Below, piece by piece: positions 54,514-62,314 of a stretch of 64,000 bases of DNA. The stretch's first letter is position 1. The number at the start of each line of letters is the position of its first letter. The notes beneath the pieces were generated by a model, which was not told where the DNA came from, ran no database searches, and worked only from the letters and a program-made list of their open reading frames with translations. The translations under genes and the position numbers were made by a program. Origin of the DNA: RGIG4708 sp045538875 (lineage in GTDB: Bacteria > Bacillota > Clostridia > UMGS1810). The stretch covers positions 62,001-126,000 of the forward strand of contig JAZQEG010000009.1 in NCBI GenBank assembly GCA_045538875.1, in the 5' to 3' direction.

Positions 54514-54545
54514 TTGCAAAGTATGGCTTTTGCCATACTTTGCAA
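54514..54545 (+). terminator. Hairpin after the cohesin-like gene
   Basis: Perfect 14-bp stem (TTGCAAAGTATGGC) with a TTTT loop. No T tract follows, so termination is likely but not classical. Confidence 0.65.
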
Positions 54546-54557
54546 CTATATAAACGA

Positions 54558-54586
54558 TTGACATATTTGATGTCAATCGGTACAAT
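54558..54586 (+). promoter_or_regulatory. Consensus promoter with overlapping palindrome
   Basis: TTGACA (54558-54563), 17-bp spacer and TACAAT (54581-54586). A 9-bp inverted repeat GATTGACAT/ATGTCAATC (54557-54565 and 54571-54579) covers the -35 and the spacer, so a repressor bound here would block RNA polymerase. Confidence 0.8.
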
Positions 54587-54622
54587 ATATAATATGAATT
54601 TAAAAAATATTGGTGAATAAAT

Positions 54623-55327
54623 ATGAACAACAAAAAGTGTATTGTTATAGCAAAGGATGCACCGCAAAAAGCAAAAAAAAATTTAAAAAATATGGGCTAT
54701 TGTGTAATACAAAGTGCTCCGCTAAGTAATGTAAACAAAGCACTTAAATATCACCCTGATATGCAGCTTGTAAAGGGCGACAAATGTTACATATGCGCAC
54801 CCGAATGTTATGAGTATTACAAACCATATTTTGAAATGTTAAATATAAGGCTTGTAAAGGGCAGCACAACTCCTGAGGAAAAATATCCTTTTGATGTGTG
54901 CTACAATGTTGCAGTTGTGGGCAATTACGCCGTGCATAATTTTAACTATACCGACAAACAATTTTTAAAGCACTGTGCTTTTAAGCATATAGATGTAAAG
55001 CAGGGCTACTCAAAGTGCTCATTGTGTGTTGTTAGCAGCAATGCAGTAATAACCGCTGATGAGGGAATTGCAAAAACACTTGAAAATTTTGGCATTGAAG
55101 TGCTTAAGGTATCTGCAGGAAATGTAAAATTAGAGCCTTATGAATATGGCTTTATAGGCGGTGCATCGGGGCTTATAGACAAAAACAAGCTTGCGTTTTG
55201 CGGCGATGTTTCACTTCATCCCGATTACAAAAAAATAAAAGATTTTTGTTTAAAACATGGTGTTGAAATTATCGGTTTAACAAGCGGTCAATTGGTGGAT
55301 GTTGGAACAATTATACTGCTGGGATAA
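54623..55327 (+). CDS. DUF6873-like GME-fold protein
   Basis: 234-aa soluble protein. It reads like the family with a guanidino-group modifying enzyme (pentein) fold: CAPECYEYY, GSTTPEEKYPFDVCYNVAVVGNYAVH, AVITADEGIAKTL, GGASGLIDKNKLAFCGD and a late SGQLVDVGTI. Cys residues are numerous. Substrate unknown. It has the promoter described just upstream with an inverted repeat. GGTGAA lies near the ATG. Confidence 0.72.
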   Translation: MNNKKCIVIAKDAPQKAKKNLKNMGYCVIQSAPLSNVNKALKYHPDMQLVKGDKCYICAPECYEYYKPYFEMLNIRLVKGSTTPEEKYPFDVCYNVAVVGNYAVHNFNYTDKQFLKHCAFKHIDVKQGYSKCSLCVVSSNAVITADEGIAKTLENFGIEVLKVSAGNVKLEPYEYGFIGGASGLIDKNKLAFCGDVSLHPDYKKIKDFCLKHGVEIIGLTSGQLVDVGTIILLG

Positions 55328-55373
55328 TAAAATAATCATATACACATACTAATTGCGAAGGGATGTGTGTGTG

Positions 55374-56147
55374 ATGCAACGAGTGTTGCAAATGAGTAGT
55401 CGGTACGATTGTTCAGGCTTGTTTGCACAGCGTTTTTTAACAAAAAAACACGCTAATAATTATAATATACAAATAATTATAGATTTTGACGATTTTGAAT
55501 ATTTTAATAAAACAATATGCGAATGTATAATAAAATATTTTGTAGAGCCGTATATCAATAATATAATCACTGTTGAAAACAATTGCTTTAACTCGCAGGA
55601 AAAGCAGTTAATATATAACGAAATAATTGAGTCAGCCGACTTTGACGAAATGCGTGAGGAGGTTGCAAAAATCACCTGTCAAAGCTCAGTAATTAATATT
55701 GAGGGCATTTTTCATTTTAGGCTGAGCGATTGGCTGAGTGATTTAAAAGAATTATGTAATGAGGTTGCTGATAAGTATATATTAAAAAATGAGTATCTCG
55801 ATTTTATAAGGATGCTGAGGTTTTTTGCATCGGTAAATTACGGCAATGCAGATGTTGTAAATGTTGTTATGAAGTCGCTTGAAAGTGCAGATATACTTGA
55901 TGAGGCATTTAATTGTTTTGATATTTCGGATGTGGGCTACAACTATGAATTTGCTTATGCAGGAGAAATATTTGAGTATGACAGTGTGGTATCGGTGCTT
56001 GTAGAGATGTCGCCAAGGCAAATAATGCTTCACAACTGGAAAAATTACAAAAACAGTCAACTTATTGAAACACTTATTAATATTTTTGACGAAAGAGTAA
56101 AATTTTGCGATGGTTGCAGGTTTTGCGCAGAGGAAAAAAACCAATGA
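55374..56147 (+). CDS. ytxC: YtxC-like putative sporulation protein
   Basis: 257 aa. INIEGIFHFRLSDWLSDLKE and EYLDFIRMLRFFASV match the YtxC family, found in spore formers. AGGGA (55359-55363) favours the ATG at 55374; GTG 55371 and 55365 and the TTG at 55353 are alternatives. Helical and soluble throughout. Its last 4 bp overlap the radical SAM gene. A spore role is by family and not proven; no other spore gene is seen here. Confidence 0.7.
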   Translation: MQRVLQMSSRYDCSGLFAQRFLTKKHANNYNIQIIIDFDDFEYFNKTICECIIKYFVEPYINNIITVENNCFNSQEKQLIYNEIIESADFDEMREEVAKITCQSSVINIEGIFHFRLSDWLSDLKELCNEVADKYILKNEYLDFIRMLRFFASVNYGNADVVNVVMKSLESADILDEAFNCFDISDVGYNYEFAYAGEIFEYDSVVSVLVEMSPRQIMLHNWKNYKNSQLIETLINIFDERVKFCDGCRFCAEEKNQ

Positions 56148-57808
56148 AATTTTTGCTTGTGGCATTAAATTCAAAATATATCCATTCATCTTTGGCTGCC
56201 AGATGCCTTTATTCGGCAGTTAAAGATGATTTTTGTGTGGTTATGGCAGAGTATACAATAAACGACAGTATGTCACATATTTTATCCAAAATATATAGGC
56301 AAAAACCTGATGTGGTTGCTTTTTCGTGCTATATATGGAATTTTAATCAAATACTTTTGCTTTGCCAAAACATAAAGCAGGCAGACCCAAACATAAAAAT
56401 AATTCTTGGCGGCCCCGAGGTAAGCTTTAGCCAAAAAGAGATTATGCAAAAAAACAGAAGTGTTGATTTTGTAATTTCGGGCGAGGGCGAGGTTACAATA
56501 AAACAGCTTTTTAGTGCCATAAGCCAAAACGGCAGTTACAACATAGAGGGCGTGACATACCGTAGCGGCAGCGAGATAATTGTAAATAAGCAGCGTAATC
56601 CTGTTGATAACCTTGACGATTTGCCATTTGTATATGATGATACAATTGATGAGTTTAAAAACAAAATTATATATTATGAATCTTCACGCGGATGTCCGTT
56701 TTCGTGCAGCTACTGCCTTTCGGGCGAAAACAGCAAGGTAAGATTTTTGAGCATTGACAGAGTAAAAAAGGATATAGACTTTTTTATAGAGCACAATGTA
56801 CCTCTTGTAAAATTTGTTGACCGTACCTTTAATGCCAACAGGCACCGCGCATATGATATATTTGAATATATTATAAATAACGCAAAAAACACAAAGTTTC
56901 ATATGGAGCTTGCAGGCGATTTGCTTGATGATGCAACCATAGAGCTACTCAAAACTGCACCAAAACATATAATGCAGTTTGAAATAGGAGTGCAGACCAC
57001 AAACTCAAAAACAATGACCGCCATCAATCGCAAAATCAATCAGGACAAGCTATTTAAAAATATAGCAAAGCTTATGGAAAATGGCAACATACATATACAT
57101 CTTGATTTGATTGCAGGGTTGCCTTATGAAGATTTGGAGTCGTTTAAAAAGTCGTTTAATGATGTTATGTCATTAAAACCCGATGTACTCCAAGTTGGCT
57201 TTTTAAAACTGCTTGACGGTTCCAAGGTAAAAAGCCAAATTAATGAGTTTGGCTATCGTTATAGCCAAATCGCACCTTACGAAGTGATTTCAAACAAGTT
57301 TATATCATACGATGAAATTTTGTTTTTGCACGATTTTGAAGAGGTGTTTGAAAAGTTTTATAACAATAGCGGTTTTACCAAAACACTTGAGCTGATTTTT
57401 GACAAATACAAAAACTGGTTTGATGTGTTTGCTGATTTGGCAAAATATTTTGATAAAAACGCTCTTTTTGATATGTCACTCTCAAAGCAAAGTCTGTATG
57501 ATGTTTTGTATGAGTTTACAAATTATAAAAAAATTGATGCAAAAGAGGCAATCAAATTTGATTATATAAAGCACCTTAAAAGTCATACTGCTCCCAAGTG
57601 GTGTAAGCAAGAGTACAGTGCCAATTTTGAGGCAAAGTGCCACGAGGTTTTAAAGGACGAATATTTTAAACAAAAAAACCTACCGCACTATTATGATGTG
57701 CCTGCAAAAAGGGTAATCAAAACGGTACATTTTGAAAAATTTTCTTACGGGGTACTTTTGTTTGACCATGTAAGCGGCAATGTAATTGATGTAACCAAAT
57801 ATTTTTAA
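56144..57808 (+). CDS. B12-binding-domain radical SAM protein with DUF4080
   Basis: 554 aa. N-terminal cobalamin-binding Rossmann domain (about 1-125, FSCYIWN, GGPEVSFS), radical SAM domain with the cluster motif SRGCPFSCSYCLSG (about 185), FVDRTFNAN, GVQTTN and HLDLIAGLP, and a C-terminal DUF4080-type domain. Conserved in Clostridia and of unknown substrate. ATG at 56144 overlapping ytxC by 4 bp with AGGAAAAA upstream. Followed by a terminator. Confidence 0.88.
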   Translation: MKFLLVALNSKYIHSSLAARCLYSAVKDDFCVVMAEYTINDSMSHILSKIYRQKPDVVAFSCYIWNFNQILLLCQNIKQADPNIKIILGGPEVSFSQKEIMQKNRSVDFVISGEGEVTIKQLFSAISQNGSYNIEGVTYRSGSEIIVNKQRNPVDNLDDLPFVYDDTIDEFKNKIIYYESSRGCPFSCSYCLSGENSKVRFLSIDRVKKDIDFFIEHNVPLVKFVDRTFNANRHRAYDIFEYIINNAKNTKFHMELAGDLLDDATIELLKTAPKHIMQFEIGVQTTNSKTMTAINRKINQDKLFKNIAKLMENGNIHIHLDLIAGLPYEDLESFKKSFNDVMSLKPDVLQVGFLKLLDGSKVKSQINEFGYRYSQIAPYEVISNKFISYDEILFLHDFEEVFEKFYNNSGFTKTLELIFDKYKNWFDVFADLAKYFDKNALFDMSLSKQSLYDVLYEFTNYKKIDAKEAIKFDYIKHLKSHTAPKWCKQEYSANFEAKCHEVLKDEYFKQKNLPHYYDVPAKRVIKTVHFEKFSYGVLLFDHVSGNVIDVTKYF

Positions 57809-57821
57809 TATACCAACAAAT

Positions 57822-57862
57822 GAGGAGTAAAAAATCTAAATGGTTTTTTGCTCCTCATTTTA
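57822..57862 (+). terminator. Terminator after the radical SAM gene
   Basis: GAGGAGTAAAAAA pairs with TTTTTTGCTCCTC (one T-G pair) and is followed by ATTTTAT. It isolates the glucan operon. I see no strong promoter between here and glgP. Confidence 0.8.
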
Positions 57863-57928
57863 TATACATAAAAATAATTCTTTTGATAATAATAGTTGTA
57901 TAAAATTACATCAAAAGGAGTTTTGCTG

Positions 57929-60190
57929 ATGAATTTAAATAAAATTACCAATCAGAAATATCAAAAAGATATAAATGAATGTACAACAGAACAATTGTAT
58001 GTTTGCATTTCTGAAATGGTAAACCAAAAAATGAAAAACAAAATTACAAAATCAAAAGGTAAAAAGCTGTATTATATATGTGCAGAATTTTTAATCGGCA
58101 AACTTCTTTGCAACAACCTTATTAATCTTGGTATGTATGATGATATAAAAAACCAACTTGAGCAAAGCGGAAAAAGCATATGCGATATAGAAGATTTTGA
58201 ACCCGAACCGTCGCTTGGTAACGGAGGACTTGGCAGGCTTGCGGCGTGCTTTTTGGATTCGATTGCAACACTTGGATTAAACGGCGACGGAATGGGCCTT
58301 TTGTATCATTTTGGATTGTTTAAACAGGTTTTTGTAAAAAACAAACAAACAGAGCAACCAAACGAATGGCTGAGCGGCAGCACCTTTGTTACCAAAACAG
58401 ACAGGTCTTACGAAGTAAAGTTCCCTGGCGGAAACGTAATTTCGCAACTTAATCAAATAAGCATTGCAGGCTATGGCGGCAGAGTAAACAAACTCAATTT
58501 GTTTGATATAAAAACAGTAGATGAAAGTATTGTTTCAGATGGAATTGAGTTTAACAAAAGTGATATCAAAAAAAATCTCACACTGTTTTTGTATCCTGAT
58601 GACAGCACCCCTGAGGGTAAAGCTTTAAGGCTATACCAACAGTATTTTATGGTTTCGTCAAGTGCACAAATGATAATTGATGAATGTGTAGAGGCAGGAT
58701 GCCGACTTTATGATTTAAATGACTATGCGGTAATTCAGCTAAACGATACTCACCCTACGCTCATAATTCCTGAGCTTATAAGAATTTTGACAGACAGGGG
58801 AATTGATTTAGACAGAGCAATAGATATAGTTACAAAATGCTGTGCGTATACCAACCATACAATTTTAGCTGAGGCACTTGAAAAATGGGACATGTCTGTA
58901 ATGGAAAGCGTAGTGCCGCAGCTTGTTGATATAATTAAAATACTTGACAAAAAAGTGCGCCAAAAATTTGACGATGAGTCTGTTTATATAATAGAAAACA
59001 ACACGGTAAAAATGGCATATATGGCTATTCATTATTGCTTTTGTATTAATGGTGTAGCAAAACTTCATACCGAAATTTTAAAAAATAACGAGCTTAATAA
59101 TTTTTACAAAATATATCCTCAAAAGTTTAAAAATATGACAAACGGCATAACCTTTAGGCGTTGGCTTATTAAGTGCAATCCGCTCCTTGCCGATACAATT
59201 GAGTCGTATATCGGCACTGATTATATAAAAAATGCAAATGAGCTTGAGCAACTTTTAAAGCACAAAAATGATGATGTGCTTGTTAACAAAATAATGCAAA
59301 TTAAATCACAAGCAAAATTGTCACTTTGTAAATATCTAAAAATCTCGCATGGGTATGACATAAACCCTGATTCAATTTTTGATATTCAGATAAAAAGACT
59401 TCACGAATACAAAAGGCAGCAGCTTAACGCATTGTATATAATTTACAAATATCTGCAAATAAAAGAGGGCATATGTCCTAAAACGCCTATTAGCTTTATA
59501 TTTGGTGCAAAGGCTGCTCCCTCATATGTGCTTGCAAAGGATATTATTCATATGATTTTGTGCCTGGCACATATCATTAACAATGACAATGAGGCAAACA
59601 AATATATAAAAGTATTTTTTGTGGAAAATTACAATGTTACTCTTGCCGAAAAGCTCATTCCTGCCTGCGATATATCGGAGCAGATATCTCTTGCATCAAA
59701 AGAGGCCAGCGGCACTGGTAATATGAAGTTTATGCTAAACGGTGCAATAACTCTTGGCACAGAGGATGGAGCAAATGTAGAAATTCACAATCTTGTGGGC
59801 GATGACAACATATACATTTTTGGTGCCAAAAGTGATGAGGTTATAGATAAATACAAAACAGGCAGCTACAGTTCCAAAACAATATACAATAGTTGCCAAA
59901 ATGCCAAAAAATGTGTGGACTTTATCACATGTAACAAAATGATGGATGTTGGGGATAAAACATCTCTTGAGAGGATAAAAAACGAACTTATAAACAAAGA
60001 CTGGTTTATGACGCTGCTCGATTTTGAAGATTATATAAAAATAAAAGAAAAGGCATTTAACGACTATGAGTCAAAAGAGGAATGGGGGAGAAAAATGCTT
60101 GTAAACATTGCAAAGGCAGGATATTTTTCGTCGGACAGAACGATAAAAGAATATAATAATCAAATATGGAATTTGGAGGAAAAAATATGA
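57929..60190 (+). CDS. glgP: Glycogen/maltodextrin phosphorylase
   Basis: 753-aa GT35 enzyme releasing glucose 1-phosphate from alpha-1,4-glucans. PLP lysine K600 lies in SGTGNMKFMLNGA; EPEPSLGNGGLGRLAACFLDS (active site), QLNDTHP and RRWL are typical. The frame extends upstream to a TTG, but AAAGGAG precedes the ATG at 57929. Operates here with MalQ downstream: MalQ lengthens maltose into maltodextrins that GlgP shortens. Stop overlaps the PTS gene start by 4 bp. Confidence 0.94.
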   Translation: MNLNKITNQKYQKDINECTTEQLYVCISEMVNQKMKNKITKSKGKKLYYICAEFLIGKLLCNNLINLGMYDDIKNQLEQSGKSICDIEDFEPEPSLGNGGLGRLAACFLDSIATLGLNGDGMGLLYHFGLFKQVFVKNKQTEQPNEWLSGSTFVTKTDRSYEVKFPGGNVISQLNQISIAGYGGRVNKLNLFDIKTVDESIVSDGIEFNKSDIKKNLTLFLYPDDSTPEGKALRLYQQYFMVSSSAQMIIDECVEAGCRLYDLNDYAVIQLNDTHPTLIIPELIRILTDRGIDLDRAIDIVTKCCAYTNHTILAEALEKWDMSVMESVVPQLVDIIKILDKKVRQKFDDESVYIIENNTVKMAYMAIHYCFCINGVAKLHTEILKNNELNNFYKIYPQKFKNMTNGITFRRWLIKCNPLLADTIESYIGTDYIKNANELEQLLKHKNDDVLVNKIMQIKSQAKLSLCKYLKISHGYDINPDSIFDIQIKRLHEYKRQQLNALYIIYKYLQIKEGICPKTPISFIFGAKAAPSYVLAKDIIHMILCLAHIINNDNEANKYIKVFFVENYNVTLAEKLIPACDISEQISLASKEASGTGNMKFMLNGAITLGTEDGANVEIHNLVGDDNIYIFGAKSDEVIDKYKTGSYSSKTIYNSCQNAKKCVDFITCNKMMDVGDKTSLERIKNELINKDWFMTLLDFEDYIKIKEKAFNDYESKEEWGRKMLVNIAKAGYFSSDRTIKEYNNQIWNLEEKI

Positions 60191-62298
60191 GCAAAAAAAT
60201 ATGTTCAATACTTTCGCCAATGTCAGGAAAGCTTGTGCCTCTTGAGTCGCTAAATGATGAGGTGTTTTCGCAAAAAATTCTTGGCGATGGTATTGCAATT
60301 GAGCCCAGTAGCGGTGAGGTTACGAGCCCTGTAAAAGGCGAAATAATTTCGGTTGCCGAAACACTTCATGCTTACGGCATCAAAAGCGAGGATGGTGTAG
60401 AAATACTCATACACATAGGGCTCGACTCAGTAAAACTTGGCGGAAAAGGCTTTAAAAGCCTTGTTTCGGTAGGTGACAAGGTGGATATTGGTCAACCTAT
60501 ATGCAATGTTGATATTAACCTGCTTCAAAAAAACAACATATCACCAATTACACCTGTTGTAATTACAAGCGAGGTTTACAATATTAACAAAAAAAGCGGA
60601 AATGTATCGGCAAACCGTGATACGATTTTAGAATTTTCATGTGCCGCACAAGAGCAACCACAACAAAAAAAGGAAAGCAAATTAAGTTTTGATTTTTTGC
60701 AAAAACTTGGTAAAGTTTTAATTGTTGTAATTGCAGTAATGCCTGCTGCAGGCATAATGATAAGCATAGGTAAGCTTATATCTATGCTTGGTGGAGGTGC
60801 ATTTGTTACAACCATTGCATCCATTGCCGAAAACATTGGTTGGGCAATCATTACAAATTTGCACATTTTGTTTGCTGTTGCAATAGGCGGCTCGTGGGCA
60901 AAGGAGCGCTCGGGTGGAGCCTTTGCGGCACTTATAGCATTTATACTCATAAACAACATTACGGGTAATATTTTTGGTGTTACATCAGATATGCTTGCCA
61001 ACCCCGATGCTGTAACCAAAACACTTTTTGGTCAGGTAATACCAGTAGACGGCTATTTTACCGAGGTGCTTGGCAGTCCTGCACTTAATATGGGTGTGTT
61101 TGTAGGTATAATTTCGGGTTTTGTTGGAGGTATAACCTACAACAAATTTTACAACTTTAGAAAATTGCCCGATGCTCTTTCGTATTTTAACGGTAAAAGA
61201 TTTGTACCTCTTGCGGTGATTTTTTGGTCTGTAATTGTTTCGCTTGTGCTTTCTGTTGTATGGCCGATTGTTCAGCTCGGTATCAACAATTTTGGTATAT
61301 GGATTGCAAATTCGGCCGATACTTCACCTGTGTTTGCGCCGTTTGTATATGGCACACTCGAAAGATTGCTGCTTCCGTTTGGCCTGCATCATATGCTTAC
61401 AATCCCTATGAACTACACCTCCTTTGGCGGAACTTATATAGTTCAGACAGGAGCCAATGCTGGTGCAGCGGTGTTTGGTCAGGACCCGCTTTGGCTTGCA
61501 TGGATTACCGACCTTATCAACTTTAAAAACAACGGTGATTTTGCTTCGTACAATCAGTTGCTTGCAACTGTTGTACCTGCCCGTTTTAAAGTTGGTCAGA
61601 TGATTGGTTCAACAGGTCTTTTGCTTGGTGTTGCACTTGCAATGTACCGCCGCATTGACCATGACAAACGCAAGGCATACAACTCAATGTTTATATCAAC
61701 ATCTCTTGCAGTATTTTTAACAGGTGTTACAGAGCCAATTGAATTTATGTTTATGTTTACTGCAATACCCCTTTATATAGTTTATTCAATTTTGCAGGGC
61801 ATTGCCTTTGCAACTGCGGGTATTGTTAATTTGAGGCTTCATTCGTTTGGCAACATTGAGTTTTTGACACGACTTCCTATGTCGCTCAAAGCAGGGCTTG
61901 GATGGGATGTTATCAACTTTGTAATTGCATGCATAGTATTTTTTGCAATTGGCTATTTTGTTGCATACTATATGATAGGCAAGTTTGCATATGCAACTCC
62001 AGGCAGACTTGGCAATTACAACGATGATAATGATGTAAGCAAAGGTGTTACAAAAGGTGAGGGCAATTTACAAGCACAAAAAATAATAACCTTGCTTGGC
62101 GGTAAAGATAACATCGTGCTTGTAGATGCGTGTATGACGCGCCTTAGAGTTACTGTTAAGGATGATACCAAAGTAGCACCAGTTGACGAATGGAAAAAAG
62201 AGGGTGCGCTTGGCCTTATTGTAAAAGGTAACGGAGTTCAGGCTGTGTATGGGCCAAAGGCAGATGTGCTTAAATCTGATATAAACGATATTTTGTGA
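60187..62298 (+). CDS. PTS EIIABC permease, glucose/maltose family (order A-C-B)
   Basis: 703-aa phosphotransferase permease that imports and phosphorylates a glucose-family sugar. EIIA domain (about 1-150) with His61 (LHAYG) and the phosphorylated His76 in LIHIGLDSV; EIIC (about 175-600) with several helices, LGLHHMLTIPMNYT-like LPFGLHHMLTIP and TGVTEPIEFMF; EIIB (about 625-703) with phospho-Cys649 in ACMTRLRV. EIIA first is the reverse of the common C-B-A order. Its genomic place between glgP and a MapP-MalQ fusion argues for maltose or maltodextrin as substrate; glucose remains possible. Ribosome site GGAGGA before the ATG at 60187. Confidence 0.9.
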   Translation: MSKKICSILSPMSGKLVPLESLNDEVFSQKILGDGIAIEPSSGEVTSPVKGEIISVAETLHAYGIKSEDGVEILIHIGLDSVKLGGKGFKSLVSVGDKVDIGQPICNVDINLLQKNNISPITPVVITSEVYNINKKSGNVSANRDTILEFSCAAQEQPQQKKESKLSFDFLQKLGKVLIVVIAVMPAAGIMISIGKLISMLGGGAFVTTIASIAENIGWAIITNLHILFAVAIGGSWAKERSGGAFAALIAFILINNITGNIFGVTSDMLANPDAVTKTLFGQVIPVDGYFTEVLGSPALNMGVFVGIISGFVGGITYNKFYNFRKLPDALSYFNGKRFVPLAVIFWSVIVSLVLSVVWPIVQLGINNFGIWIANSADTSPVFAPFVYGTLERLLLPFGLHHMLTIPMNYTSFGGTYIVQTGANAGAAVFGQDPLWLAWITDLINFKNNGDFASYNQLLATVVPARFKVGQMIGSTGLLLGVALAMYRRIDHDKRKAYNSMFISTSLAVFLTGVTEPIEFMFMFTAIPLYIVYSILQGIAFATAGIVNLRLHSFGNIEFLTRLPMSLKAGLGWDVINFVIACIVFFAIGYFVAYYMIGKFAYATPGRLGNYNDDNDVSKGVTKGEGNLQAQKIITLLGGKDNIVLVDACMTRLRVTVKDDTKVAPVDEWKKEGALGLIVKGNGVQAVYGPKADVLKSDINDIL

Positions 62299-62314
62299 TA
62301 AAGAAGGTGTTTGT

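Noticed and set aside
57883..57904. Promoter for glgP from TTGATA and TATAAA
   Set aside because: Spacer is only 10 bp, too short for sigma-A; no alternative -35 was convincing.
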